Shown here: positions 15,120 to 26,192 of the stretch, one piece after another
How the letters are laid out: the number at the start of each line of letters is the position of its first letter
Position numbering within the stretch: position 1 is the first letter of the stretch
NCBI GenBank assembly: GCA_023014485.1
Contig: JAJOZX010009047.1
Location: forward strand, 62,001-126,000
Direction: 5' to 3'
Source: Bathynomus jamesi
Lineage: Eukaryota > Arthropoda > Malacostraca > Isopoda > Cirolanidae
Length of the DNA stretch: 64,000 nucleotides
Translations under genes and position numbers: made by a program
The notes under the pieces: generated by a model
Databases searched by the model: none
What the model was told of the DNA's origin: nothing
What the model saw: the letters and a program-made list of their open reading frames with translations, nothing else

Positions 15120-15120
<1 letters not shown>
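13284..15120 (+). repeat. 456 bp tandem array, about four units
   Basis: Unit starts (GTGTAGGGATCTAGG) recur at about 13,500, 13,956, 14,412 and 14,869, a 456 bp period. Copies are almost identical and differ mainly in T-run length near the TTGGCTAAAAATAC block. Each unit holds four predicted hairpins: GGATCTAGGTTT/AAACCCTAGATCC, ATAGCT/AGCTAT, GGGATCTC/GAGAGACCC and GCCC/GGGC. A 62-codon open frame repeats in each unit but has no recognised homologue. The array may be a Penelope-type terminal repeat (inference from its neighbours). Confidence 0.9.
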
Positions 15121-15144
<24 letters not shown>

Positions 15145-15150
<6 letters not shown>

Positions 15151-15250
15151 ATAATCGGAGAAATGAAATTTAAAAAAAAAAAAATTATTAAAAATTAAAA
15201 CATTGTGGGAGGGGCATACAACTTTGTAAGGAAACACTATCGATTGTGAA
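15145..15250 (+). repeat. Inner inverted-repeat arm, left
   Basis: Pairs with 15,834-15,940. Both contain GTGGGAGGGGCATACAAC and AAGGAAACACTATCGAT in opposite orientation. The arms flank the GIY-YIG relic. Confidence 0.85.
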
Positions 15251-15261
15251 AAATATCGTAG

Positions 15262-15610
15262 TAAAAAATAGCCCTACCAATAATTCAGGCATTATCTATA
15301 AAATTGGTTGTAAACAATGTGATTCCTTTACATAGGTCAGACGGGAAAGGATTTGCACACACGTATAAAACAGCATCAATATTCCGTTAGAACAGGACAG
15401 TCGTCCAGTTCCCTTTTTGTCCATTTGTCAGAGTTATCCCACTGTATTGATTGGAATAATGCTTCAGTTTTATTTCACTCTAGCAACATTGTTAATAGAA
15501 ATATTCTTGAGTCTGCCATTATCCAACTTTCAAATAACTTCAACATAAGCAAAGGTCTTTTTCAACTCGATCCTGTTGTTTTGAATTTTCTTCAGAAAAG
15601 ATTTAGATAA
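15262..15610 (+). pseudogene. Penelope-like element, C-terminal GIY-YIG endonuclease relic
   Basis: The frame around 15,285-15,335 reads a GIIYKIGC segment with a CxxC, the start of a GIY-YIG nuclease fold. The next block, from about 15,353, carries R-I-K-Q-H and continues to a natural stop at 15,610. The two are out of frame by one base near 15,330, so the domain is broken. Penelope-like retroelements carry this nuclease after the reverse transcriptase and use it for target cleavage (family knowledge). No RT domain is left here, so this is a 5'-truncated copy. Flanking inverted repeats fit the odd terminal arrangements of the class. Confidence 0.75.
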
Positions 15611-15833
15611 GAAGGGTGAACGCTAAATCTTTGGTAACTTGTATGCCACTCTAATAACTTTTATTTTTCAATTTATTTTTATATACAAGATGGGTAGAGT
15701 GATAAAACCCGGGCAGATTTCCAGTATAATTTTTTTTAATTTTTTTTTTTTTTATTTTTTTTTTTATACAACATTGGTTGGAAACAATTAATTTAATCTT
15801 CTGCTAAAAATCGGTAGTTTGATCTTGTGCTAA
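15611..15833. other. Poly-T rich spacer of the Penelope-like relic
   Basis: Long T runs at 15,725-15,770 and no gene. TAAAAATCGGTAGTTTGATC-type motifs are repeated twice. Confidence 0.5.
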
Positions 15834-15940
15834 AAATCGATAGTGTTTCCTTACAAAGTTGTATGCCCCTCCCACAATCTTTTTAATTTTTAATAATTTT
15901 TTTTTTTTTAAATTTCATTTCTCCGTTTATTGTATATGTA
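15834..15940 (-). repeat. Inner inverted-repeat arm, right
   Basis: Reverse complement of 15,145-15,250. A (TATG)n and (TA)n tract with a T run follows to about 16,002. Confidence 0.85.
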
Positions 15941-16002
15941 TGTATGTATGTATGTATGTATATATATATATATATAATATATATATTTTTTTTTTTTTTT
16001 TT

Positions 16003-16118
16003 TGTAACCTATATATAGGCTGTACCTCTCTATGTACTTCATGTTCCTGAGGATGTCATTAGACGAAAGCGCTTGAGCACCATTCTGTTTCCTTTCCTTC
16101 GTGGTTTTATTCATCATA
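16003..16118 (+). repeat. Outer inverted-repeat arm, right (Penelope-like terminal sequence)
   Basis: Partner of 12,848-12,968, including CTGAGGATGTCATTAGACG. It is followed by interrupted (TA)n tracts at 16,155-16,278. Confidence 0.7.
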
Positions 16119-16278
16119 AATATTTTCACGTGTTACTTTTGTGAAATAATTTTCATATATATATTATTATATATATATATATACAGTATATATATATATA
16201 TATATATACAGTATATATATATATATATACAGTATATATATATAATATATACAGTATATATATATATATATATATATA

Positions 16279-17195
16279 CAGGGTGGGCGGAAAGGAGCTC
16301 CCTATTTTGGATTGGTAAAAAAATACGTATATTATCCATTTTTTCAGAAGAAATAATATGAAAAGGTAGGCATACATGGTAGGTTTTCTCTAAAATTCAA
16401 TGTGGGCTCCAACTCTTTCCACCAGCTTCTGGAGCCGCCCAGGAATGGCGTCCACTGACTTTAGCATGAACTCCGGCGGATGGAGGACATGACTTCCCGA
16501 ATTCGGTCCTCCAGTTCTTCCAATGTCCTCGGTTTGGTGCGGTAGACTTCTTCCTTTACCCACCCTAAAGAAAGAAGTCGCACGGTGTCAAGTCGGGGCT
16601 CCTGGCTGGCCATTGATGTGGACCACGACGACCATCCAACGCCCAGGGAAGTGGGCATCCAGCCACTCACGGACAACAAGAGCGAAGTGCGGAGGGGCGC
16701 CATCTTGCATAAATATCAGATCGTCGATGTTCTCCCATGTGCTGACAACCGGCCAGACCTCGTTTCGCAACATAGCAAGGTACCGCTCAGCATTCATGGT
16801 GTTGCGCAGAAGGAACGGGCCCACAACCTGATCTGAGGTCATACCACACCACACCGTTACACTGAACCGATTCTGCCGTTTTTCAGGTAACCGTGCGACT
16901 TCTTTCTTTGGGGGTGGGTAAAGGAAGAAGTCTACCGCACCAAACCGAGGACATTGGAAGAACTGGAGGACCGAATTCGGGAAGTCATGTCCTCCATCCC
17001 GCCGGAGTTCCTGCTAAAGTCAGTGGACGCCATTCCTGGGCGGCTCCAAAGCTGGTGGAAAGAGTTGGAGCCCACATTGAATTTTAGAGAAAACCTACCA
17101 TGTATGCCTACCTTTTCATATTATTTCTTCTGAAATAAATGGATAATATACTATTTTTTTACCAATCCAAAATAGGGAGCTACTTTCCGCCCACC

Positions 17196-17198
<3 letters not shown>
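16279..17198. mobile_element. Foldback Tc1/mariner derivative, 920 bp
   Basis: Terminal motif CAGGGTGGGCGGAAAGGAGC, with its inverse at the other end, flanked by TA. The two arms (16,279-16,585 and 16,891-17,198) are ~305 bp near-perfect inverted repeats, far longer than the usual ~30 bp. The right arm is an inverted duplicate of the transposase 3' end carried by the left arm. Only the centre (16,586-16,890) is single copy. The element cannot be autonomous. Confidence 0.9.
16461..16854 (-). pseudogene. Truncated DD41D Tc1/mariner transposase
   Basis: Minus-strand frames encode the second half of a DDE/D transposase: an IFMQDGAPPHF block (second catalytic Asp), then a WPARSPDLTPCDFFLWG block in another frame (third Asp), then a typical C-terminal tail. 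By my count 41 residues separate the second and third Asp, which is the DD41D type. The N-terminal HTH region and first Asp block are missing, and the frame breaks between the two blocks. Confidence 0.8.
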
Positions 17199-17233
<35 letters not shown>

Positions 17234-17244
17234 TTATAGGTATA

Positions 17245-17802
17245 CAGGGTTATTGAAAATGATTCATCCGATTTCAACTGAGAATACTTCCGTACCTATC
17301 AACCGTGCATCAACTGGGCATACACCACATGAAAGGGAAATCTCCGAGTTTTACAAGATCACCGCGAGAGGGCTCCAAAGTCACGCCGTGGCCTAGCCTA
17401 GCAACAAACATTCAGTGTGAAAATGGCGTCCGCACAGCAAAGGCGTTTTGTGTGTTGCAGTTTTCGAGCTGTAAATCGTAGTCACAGTGCAGCGTGAGTT
17501 TCGTCGACGTTACAGAACAGATCCACTGGGTGCTCAGAGCATCCGTCTTTGGATGAGCTCCGAACTCGCATTGTTACTGCCGTAGAGTCAGTGACAACGG
17601 ACTGCTGGAGCGAGTATGGGAGGAATTCAACTATCGTGTCGACGTTGCTCGTGTAACTAGGGAAGTCACACAGAGCATTATGAGGTGAGAGACAAAATTT
17701 GGACAGTTTTTCTTTTGGTTGATGTATCACAAATCGCTCTGTATTTGTAACATTAAAAAATATTCTCATTTGAAATCAGGTGAATCAGTTTGAATAGCCC
17801 TG
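17245..17802. mobile_element. Tc1/mariner deletion derivative, 558 bp
   Basis: Imperfect ~32 bp terminal inverted repeats (CAGGGTTATTGAAAATGATT at the left, CAGGGCTATTCAAACTGATT read inward from the right) with TA on both sides. Inside, a plus-strand remnant at about 17,555-17,690 reads like a mariner C-terminus (VWEEFNYRVDVARVTR). The rest of the transposase is gone. Confidence 0.82.
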
Positions 17803-19063
17803 TATGTTAACCCCTCCGTCTATGGCCCTGGTTGGTTCGGATCGACGGGGGTTCTAGTTACGGAGGCAAGCAACGGATATTTCTTCTATATACTTTTCTT
17901 CTATAACTTTCTAATTCTTTTCTCTCGCTTTATGGGGTCGACACTCGTTAATTCTTTTCAATAATACTCTGATACTTCTACTTTACTACTAAATTCCTCT
18001 GAAGATAGCCCAACTCGAGGGGGAAAATAAAAAGTTTCGCTTGCTGTGATTTACTTCTTAAAAATAACAGGTACTGCTCTGAATTTACAGGGGTAGAGGT
18101 TCGACCTCTTTCGACCATAGCTCAGGCCGGAATCTAAAAAATATTAAGGAGGCAAGGGGCCTCTGCCCCCTCCCCGCAGCGAGGCTGCTAACAAGGGAGT
18201 CTTAGCAGTGACCAAAGCAGAGAGCCGTAATGAAGTGTCCTTCATTTTACAAATACATGTATAATATATACAGTAAGCCTGAATGTTGGGGAACGGCAGT
18301 TGGAGGTTAAGTTTCCCCCCTTTTAAACACGATCAGATGTTTGAAAGATTCCAATAAAGATTTTAAAAAAAAAAAATAAAAATAAAAACTAATCTTTTTT
18401 TTTTTTTGCCGACTCTTCATTTCTTAAAGCGATATCATTTCATAGTCGTACACAAGTACAATTGAAGTACACGACTGAGTACATTTTTGTTTGGGTTTAT
18501 TACAATTATGATTTCGATTATGGATTACTTCCCATTCGCTTATGATTGTCCCTTACAGTTCTATAAAGTACATTCTTACATTAAATTAAATCATTACATT
18601 TAATTATAGTTTCATTGAAGTACATTACGTCGTTACCATTCTTAGTGTTTTTATATATATATTGGTTATATTATATGTTAGATTATATGGTTAGATTATA
18701 TGGTTAGATTATATATGGTTATTATATATGGCTATTAGTACAACACAAGTACATGAGACATGACAAGATAATTTATATACAACATAATATGTTATATTAC
18801 ATTATAATATGTTATGAATTTTGGATCAGAGCGAAAGATGTTGTTTATCTTAGAAACGTTCAATTCTGCTGTGATTCGCGAATTCGACCACTCAACTACT
18901 GTAAGCCTAATGAATGTCTTGTGAGGGGTGAACGCACATGTACGTAATACAATAGGTTGTGTGCGTAATATAGAGACGCTTAAAATATGGACTGATAGGT
19001 TGATAGGTATCAGTAGACAATAGGTAGGAAACAACATAAATAATGATATATAGAGAATGAAGT

Positions 19064-19107
<44 letters not shown>

Positions 19108-20112
19108 GGAATTTACCATACATTCAATACGGAAGATGTCCAAATACTAAACACGTGATTCAGTGTTCAAGGTATGGAAAACGTGAAGAGAATTAAGTTA
19201 CTTTATGACGTCATAGTTATTCACATTGTCATACGTACAGTATAACTAAGTCATTATTTGGGAGGACCTAAAAGAAACGAATTAAAGACAGAGTGGGTAT
19301 CAAGGACTAAGAAGCACAACTACGGGTTCCAATCCTCTTATATGCAATGCGTATGTATAATCTAGGGTCGAGGGTGAGATGCAAGACAATCATAATTAAT
19401 TATAATAACTTCTATAACAAATGGAAAATGGATACGACTAAACCATAGATATGGTAGATCGTAGGGTTGTGACACGAACAAAAAAATAGGAAGCTACAAG
19501 TAAAATTATTATCCAAACTCGCGTTAAGCGATTTTGGTTCTTATGTAAAAATGAATATTGATTATTCATTGTCCATTTTTACATATATATACAGTATATA
19601 TATATATACGGTATTACGGACAATGCGCGCTTTGGACCCACCGCCCATTGTCCTCCCTCATTTGAGTTTCCGAAATACATAAATAGTTCGGACTTTGACG
19701 AGCCTCATCTGGACAACGTGTTTCAACTGTATTAGGTTAGGTTACATGTATGATTAGGATATACATATATATATTTGTCAGAAACATTAGACCAAACTTC
19801 CGTTCGTCATATTCTAGCATCTTCTGATCCATACGGAAATTAGAAGTGTTTCAGCCTAATTATCACTGGTATGTATCAATTTTGCTGTCAAGGGTTTTGT
19901 AAGTGATTCTTATAGAGTGTTTCTTGCTGATTTCGAATCTGCAATCCGTTTTTCTCAATCAGCTCAGGTTATCCGGCTATGGCCTCATAAGTAAAATAGA
20001 ATTTTTCGTGATTTTGTCAAAGCGGAATTGGAACAGTAACATCTATCATCACTTGTTTCACTTGTATAATATCTTTTTTTACTTTTCAGGCATATAGATA
20101 AAATATTTCATA
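17803..20112. other. Intergenic, no gene recognised
   Basis: AT-rich. Contains poly-A at 18,360-18,385, GGTTAGATTATAT repeats at 18,660-18,730, a (TTA)n tract at 19,070-19,106 and (TA)n at 19,585-19,610. Short open frames show no recognised motif. Confidence 0.6.
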
Positions 20113-22375
20113 ATGAATAGAGCGTGTAAAAATGATCCCAATAGATTCTGCTACATATGTGGGACGGTTACCATGCCAAATAACCAGTCCCAAATCACTA
20201 AATTTGTGAAGACAATGCATAGAGCATACTTTGGAATTAAGCTAGGGGACTAGGACAAAAATTTCACCCCTCATATGTGCTGCAAGACGTGCATTGAAAA
20301 TTTGAGAAGATGGAGCAAAGGCAGAGCGAAATCTTTGCCTTTTGGAATTCCCATGATTTGGAGAGAAGGAAAGGATCACGTGACAGATTGCTATTTCTGC
20401 ATGACAAACCTCCAAGGTGGGCTTATAAATTTATTTTTCTTAAATATTTTGAAATCCTCGTATGAAACTTGACATAATATTCACCATAATGTAATATTCA
20501 CCATATATAGCATAATATTCACCATAATGGTAATCATACATTTACATATACATATTGTTATAGAAAATACATTTACACATACATATTGTTATACAAGTTA
20601 TATTTACATATACAATGATGTATATTTCTTCTTTTTCATTCATATTGTCCCCGAAGGGACAATATGAATGAAAAAGAAAGAAAATATACAGACTCCATCG
20701 ACCTATTTCATATCTTACAGACCGCAGCCTTCCCTCACGAGCCACCACTGTCTGAATGCTTCTTCTATTTCATATGCAAGTTTTATATCCATGTTTCTGT
20801 GTTTCTATTTTCAGGAGTTATCAAGAAGAATAAACACATTGTTGTATACCCTGACATTCCTTCTGCTATGAGACCTGTACCCCATGGTCCTGGAATTCCA
20901 ATACCCGACCCACCTCAAACCCTGGACTTCGATGATTCTGATGATGAATCAATGACCAATGCCAATGACCAGTCCCAGTCGTATATACCTCAAAATACCG
21001 CTTCAAATGAGCCGAGGCCTCTCAACCAGGCCAAACTTAATGATCTTACCAGGGATTTAGGACTTTCCAAATTAGCTGCCGAGATCTTGGGCTCACGACT
21101 TCGATAAGACAACTTGCTGGCTCCGGGAACAACATTCTCCTGGTATAGGAAACGAGAGGAAGAATTCCGCAAGTTTTTTGCAGTGCACGAAAATACCTCT
21201 TCCTTAGTGTACTGCTGCAATGTTGAGGGGCTAATCGAATCCTTGGGCCTGCCATATAACGCATCAGAATGGAGGCTATTTATAGACTCGTCTAAACGAA
21301 GTTTGAAAGCAGTACTTCTCAACATTGGGAATAGGGTTGCATCAGTCCCTGTAGCACATTCCGTACAACTTACTGAGAGCTACGATAACATGAAAATTTT
21401 ACTGGATGCTCTCGTATACGACCAACATAACTGGAGGATCTGTGGAGATTTGAAGGTAATACTAATATCATAAGTAAACTATTGCTATTGACTATGTTGT
21501 TTTTCCAAAGGTTATTTGAGAGCGTATAAGAACACTTAACTTCCCCATAGAAGTGATACAGTCCAATGCATAGATTTTTTATCTGATAGAACAAATTCTC
21601 TAAATTCTTTAAATATTTTCATTTTTTTTCAGATTGTGGCATTTGTATTGGGAATGCAAGGGGGATACACGAAATACCCATGTTTCCTCTGCAAATGGGA
21701 TAGCCGAGCGGATGAGAAGCACTATGCACAGCGTGAATGGGCATGCAGAGAGAATTTTGAACCTGGGTCGCATAATGTCGTTTCAGTGCCCCTTGTACCA
21801 CCAACAAAAATTTTGCTCCCACCACTTCATATTAAGCTATGGGCTTGATGAAAAATTTCATCAAATCAATGAATAAGGAGGGTTCAGCATTCCGATATCT
21901 CGAGAGTAAATTTCCTCATATATCTGATGCAAAACTAAATGCTGGGGTTTTTGATGGTCCTCAAATTCGAACTTTGATCAAGGATACTCAGTTCGAAAAC
22001 GCAATGACTCCAACTGAGAAGAATACCTGGCAGGTATTCAAATCAGTTGCCACTGATTTTCTTGGCAAGCGTAGAAGTCCAGAATACGAGTCCGTTGTCG
22101 AAAACTTGATGGAAGCTTTCAAAGCTCATGGGTCGCGCATGTCCATAAAAATGCACTTTTTGTGGTCCCACTTGGACTATTTTCCTGAAAATTGCGGGGA
22201 TTATAATGAGGAACAGGGTGAACGATTTCACCAAGATATCAAAATAATGGAAGAGAGGTACCAAGGAAACTGGGATATCAATATGCTGGCGGACTATTGC
22301 TGGTGTTTGAAGCGAGACGTGCCCGAAGAAAAACACAGACGGAAAGCCAAAAAAACTTCATTCCTTCCTCAATAA
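20113..22375 (+). pseudogene. Cys-rich multicopy family, copy A (three exons, decayed)
   Basis: Exon 1 (20,113-20,416) encodes an N-terminal Cys-rich module: FCYICG, then CCKTC...LRRW, then DCYFC, which suggests zinc binding. Exon 2 (20,815-21,455) carries an acidic linker and the SEWRLFIDSSKRSLKAVLL block. Exon 3 (21,633-22,375) carries GYTKYPCFLCKWDSRA, LLPPLHIKL, GVFDGPQIR, SHLDYFPENCGD and GERFHQDIKIMEERYQG. Introns have GT/AG ends. Stops interrupt exon 1 (TAG at about 20,251) and exon 2 (TAA at 21,105), and a frameshift lies near 21,840. I recognise the family as abundant but uncharacterised in arthropods and some other animals. I can name no function; a transposon origin is possible. 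Confidence 0.82.
20622..20685. repeat. Perfect-type hairpin in intron 1 of copy A
   Basis: Arms of about 30 bp (TTTTTCATTCATATTGTCCC and its complement) around a CGAA loop at 20,652-20,655. The upstream stretch 20,470-20,600 has short repeats such as CATAATATTCACC and ACATACATATTGTTATA. Confidence 0.88.
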
Positions 22376-22711
22376 ACTTTTTTCCATATTCAGTGTATGA
22401 ATAAAAGTATTTATTCACACAATGTTTTCATTTTTCACGAGTGTTCTTATAATATTACTCGTATCTACAGTGTTTAAGCTAAAAAAATCAATAAATTTGG
22501 GGATAAAATTGGGCTTATAATAAATGGCCAATAGAGAAAAAACCTGACCTGATTGAGGAAAACCAATGTCATTTTCGAATTCAGCATGGTCGAATTATAT
22601 AATATGAGTTGAAAAAACCCTCACAGCAGACAAAACAATTTCATATGCATACCAGTGTTATGTATCTGTTGAAGGCAAATTTCGAAGAACCTGCCGTAAG
22701 AGATACCTTAC
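22376..22711. other. 3' noncoding sequence of copy A
   Basis: Contains AATAAA (22,400). About 190 bp after the stop there is a segment (GATTGAGGAAAACCAATGTC and TTCAGCATGG) similar to sequence at the same place after the 3' end of copy B (about 43,930-43,970). Confidence 0.5.
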
Positions 22712-22821
22712 CTGCTGACAAGATCACCAAGTCTTAGGGAGGCGTCCTGAGCCTGGGCATCGTAAATATCTCCCTTTTCCAGAGGCTTCTTGAACCTCTT
22801 CACCACTAACGACAAAGCTAC
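22712..22821 (-). pseudogene. Isolated exon, possibly from an ABCC/MRP-type transporter
   Basis: A 110 bp minus-strand open segment lies between a 3' splice site (ACATTACAG) and a consensus 5' splice site (CAG|GTAAGG). Its product contains KRFKKPLEKGDIYDAQAQD followed by ASLRLGDL. That resembles the N-terminal linker of ABCC/MRP transporters just before the first membrane domain (a K-K/R-P-L-E-E-x-D-x-Y pattern, family knowledge). No neighbouring exon is seen, so it could be a single captured exon or part of a larger gene with distant exons. Confidence 0.35.
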
Positions 22822-22842
22822 CTGTAATGTGCAAAAAAAGTA

Positions 22843-23168
22843 GTTTAGAAAGCCAAGAATGTCCCTCTCATCAGCTAATGGATCAGGCCTCAAAAGGAGA
22901 AACGAAAATTTAACATGACCAGTTGTTGCGAAGCGCCTTAATGTAGATACTTCCCGAGACACGCCATACGAAAAGATATGAAAAGGGTAATCGGAGCCAA
23001 TAATCGATTATTGGCTCCGATTACCCTTTTCATATCTTTTCGTATGGCGTGTCTCGGGAAGTATCTACATTAAGGCGCTTCGCAACAACTGGTCATGTTA
23101 AATTTTCGTTTCCCCTTTTGAGGCCTGATCCATTAGCTGATGAGAGGGACATTCTTGGCTTTCTAAAC
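22843..23168. repeat. 326 bp near-perfect palindrome
   Basis: Arms of 163 bp meet without a spacer at TAATC|GATTA (23,005/23,006). I see one clear mismatch (AGGAGAAACG against AGGGGAAACG). No TIR-like ends or target duplication are obvious. Confidence 0.93.
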
Positions 23169-23455
23169 AAAAAAAAAAAAATTTCTTGGTGCCTGAGATT
23201 TTAGAACTTATTCTGGATATTTTCATGCCACTGATTCAGAAAATATCATCCATTTTGTTCTAGCAGCTCTAGTTTTTGAGATATTGCATACGTCATTACC
23301 TACTTTATTACCCTTCTGGAACGGTATTATGAGTTGCTCGTAAATCTAAATGCATCTGTATAATTAAATTGTAGCTATGATTTTGCTGATGTTGCTGTTT
23401 TGCATGTGTATTGTACATGTACTAACGTGAATTCTTTCCTGTTACAGGTGTTGAC
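23169..23455. other. Spacer upstream of copy B
   Basis: AT-rich with no gene. A CCTGTTACAG at about 23,440 could serve as a 3' splice site just before the copy B start codon. Confidence 0.4.
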
Positions 23456-24916
23456 ATGGCTTCATCACGAAGAAAGTGTTTAAATCATCCAGATGTGTTT
23501 TGTTTTATCTGCGGAGAGTACACGTTCATTGAACAGAGAAAAAACTATTACTGATTTTGTGAAAAAAGCTTATTTTGACTATTTCAAAGTACAACTAGGG
23601 GACCAAGATAAGCCATGGGCTCCTCATGTTGTGTGTAAAACGTGTACGGAGCATCTGCGGCAATGGACCAACGGAAAGAGGAGGTGCCTGAAATTTGGTA
23701 TACCAATGGTATGGAGAGAACAGAGAAACCACAGTGATGACTGTTACTTTTGTTTGGTGAATATAAAGGGCATCAATGGACGTAACCGGACTAAATGGAC
23801 GTATCCTGACATAGACTCAGCTAGACGGCCTGTTTCACATTCAGATGAGATACCTGTCCCATCATTCAGCCATCTTCCAGAGCTCCCTCAAGAAGATGAT
23901 GAATCTGCTACTGACAAAGAAAGCATATGTGGGCAAAATGACAGTGATTTCGAAGGACCGTCATCAGTTGCAGAAGGTTTTAGTCAACACGAATTAAACG
24001 ACCTCATAAGGGACTTAAGTCTTTCGAAGAAATCGTCTGAATTGTTAGCTTCCAGGCTGGGAGAAAAAAATTTACTGCTGCCGGGAACCAAAATCATGTT
24101 ATATCGCGACAGAGAAAAGGATTTACTGCCCTTCTTCTCAAAAGAGAACGATTTAGTTTTCTGCAACAATGTGCGCGGATTACTGATGAAAATGGGCATA
24201 TCGGAATACACACCAAGTGAATGACGGTTATTCATAGATAGCTCCAAACGGAGCCTAAAATGTGTTTTTCTACACAACAGCAACAGATACAGATCAATCC
24301 CAATTGGTCACTCAGTCGGTATGAGAGAAGAGCACGGGACAGTCGCCCTAGTCCTAGAAAAGATATCATACCGAGACCACCAATGGGTGATCTGTGTGGA
24401 TCTGAAGATGGTGAATTTTCTCCTGGGCCAGCAGAGCGGGTACACCAAGTACCCGTGCTTTATATGTCTCTGGGACAGTAGAGCTAAAGATGAACACTGG
24501 GTGAGAAGACAGTGGCCTCTGAGAGAAAACATGGTGGTTGGAGAAAAAAATATCATCAAAGAAGCTTTGGTTGACAGAGAAAGGATCATATTGCCACCAC
24601 TGCACATCAAACTAGGTTTGATGAAACAATTTATAAAGGCTTTGAACAGAGATGGGACGTGTTTTGGCTACATATGTAGAAAATTTCCTGAGCTGAGCAT
24701 GGAAAAGCTGAAGGCAGGTATTTTCGATGGACCGCAAATCCGGGAACTCATGAAAGACCCGCGTTTCCAAGATTCAATGGACAACATTGAGGCACGTGCG
24801 TGGTCATCGTTTAGTATGGTTGTGAAGAATTTCCTTGGGAACTATAAGGGCGATAACTACGGTGAACTAGTGGAGAATATGCTCTCTTCTTTTTGTAAAC
24901 TTGGCTGTAAAATGAG
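23456..24916 (+). pseudogene. Cys-rich multicopy family, copy B, 5' part (intronless)
   Basis: The frame begins at ATG 23,456 and gives a FCFICGEYTF module. A frameshift near 23,545 leads into the long frame with KTCTEHLRQW, DDCYFC and an acidic linker. A TGA at about 24,222 replaces the Trp of copy A's EWRLF block. The frame then continues through GYTKYPCFICLWDSRA, LPPLHIKLGLM and GIFDGPQIREL up to GCKM. There the Polinton interrupts it at 24,917. Unlike copy A it has no introns at the two matching positions. Its 3' end lies at 43,465-43,708. Confidence 0.85.
24911..24916 (+). repeat. Polinton target-site duplication, left (AATGAG)
   Basis: Six bases repeated exactly at 43,465-43,470, immediately outside the inverted repeats. 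Six-base duplications are the Polinton hallmark. Confidence 0.95.
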
Positions 24917-25289
24917 AGTAGTATAGCCGCAAAAGGGGAGAGTGCAAGAATGTTGCAGGTTATTATGTAATGTTGCAAAGGGGGTGGGGTTGTTGCAAAG
25001 GGGGGTGGGGGGGAAACTTGGAGGCGGCGTTATCCCCCAAGAGAAAGAAGGAGGAGAAGTGTTCACCTGGCAGGAGCCAAGTGCACATTAAGACTTCAGC
25101 CGAGTTGGCGTTGTTTTATAGGCTCCTAATCAGCCAGTTGGCGTAAATGGCTTGAGTTGCCAGATACCGCGATACCATTGTATACATTATTATAGACTCC
25201 TAATCAGCCAGTTGGCTGTAAATGGTTGTCAGATACCTCTTTTTAGCAGTATTATTGTATACATTATTATTATATACGCCTAATCAGCC
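24917..25289 (+). repeat. Polinton terminal inverted repeat, left
   Basis: About 373 bp matching the complement of 43,026-43,464. It contains a G-rich segment (24,977-25,015) with several runs of four or more G, a minus-strand TATAAAA at 25,114-25,120, and internal repeats of CTAATCAGCCAGTTGGC plus GTTGCCAGATACC. Similar subrepeats run on to about 25,450, beyond the inverted part. Confidence 0.95.
25114..25120 (-). promoter_or_regulatory. TATA box in left TIR, facing outward
   Basis: TATAAAA on the minus strand, mirrored at 43,196-43,202 on the plus strand. Both would start transcription away from the element interior. Inferred from sequence only. Confidence 0.4.
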
Positions 25290-25860
25290 AGTTAGCTGTA
25301 AATGAGTTGCCAGATAGCGCCATGTATTCATTTAATCGAAGACAGAGTTGCCAGATACCATTGTATACACTATTATAGACTCCTAATCAGCCAGTTGGCT
25401 TAGAAGGCTTAAATATTGCCAGATACCGCAATACCGTTGTATACATTATTATATTTCGAATACCGGTAGTAGAAGGCATAACAATAAACAACATTGCATC
25501 ATTCTTTTTATTATAAATATATAGAAAATAAATATACATTTGAGGAATATGCGTATAACAGAAATATATGCACACAATTATGGATATATATATATAAAAT
25601 AAAATATACATTTCAAATAAATATACACTTCAATAGAAATATGTACATAACAGTACAGGAGAAATATACACACACACAATTATGGTGATATATAAAATAA
25701 AATATACATTTCAAATAAATATACACTTCAATAGAAATATGTACATAACATTACAGGAGAAATATCAAGCAAAATATATATATATATATAAAAACACAAA
25801 TCAATAGAAATATGCGTATAATCAGTACAGGAGAAATGTCAAGCAAAATATATATACAAT
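25290..25860. repeat. Subterminal repeats of the Polinton
   Basis: 25,290-25,450 holds further copies of the TIR subrepeat. 25,540-25,855 holds AT-rich ~110 bp repeats containing CAATAGAAATATGTACATAA and TACAGGAGAAATAT. No gene is seen. Confidence 0.75.
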
Positions 25861-26103
25861 TCACTTTTTTTTCAAAATACTAAACTCGGTCTTAATCGAG
25901 TTTACAATTACATCATTATTGCTCTGCATTACGCAGTATATGCGGCTTAATAATATTTCACCGCTTAAAGTATAGGGAAACCTGTATTCGATATGAAGAG
26001 CTTTCATATCGTTCAGTACTATTTTTGTTCCCACTTTACAACCGGTTGGTAAGTCATCTTTAAACACGTCTAGAATACAATCAAAAGCACGCACAGAGTT
26101 CAT
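25861..26103 (-). CDS. Polinton small protein of unknown function, 80 aa
   Basis: ATG at 26,103 to a stop at 25,861. It is the first leftward reading frame inside the left end. The product has no signal peptide or membrane segment that I can see and no motif I recognise. It follows the larger leftward gene at 26,193-26,905 by about 90 bp, so the two probably share transcription. It could also be a continuation of that gene beyond another break or an intron. No function is assigned. Confidence 0.5.
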   Translation of the reverse strand: MNSVRAFDCILDVFKDDLPTGCKVGTKIVLNDMKALHIEYRFPYTLSGEILLSRIYCVMQSNNDVIVNSIKTEFSILKKK

Positions 26104-26192
26104 CGTTAGCTACATTATTAAACACAAGTTTATAAGAACGCTTTTCCAATCGAGGGTTTATTTCTACCGACTCGAGCTTTTCAATCGTGAAC

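Noticed and set aside
16040..16090. Hammerhead ribozyme in the Penelope-like terminal sequence (CTGAGGA ... CGAAA)
   Set aside because: The core is suggestive, but stem II is only 3-4 bp and I could not form a convincing stem III with a correct cleavage site. The mirrored copy at 12,900 has the same defects.
12697..16377. YIYIYI-type open frames at 12,543-12,936, 15,859-16,377 and 42,121-42,360
   Set aside because: Translations of (TA)n microsatellites.
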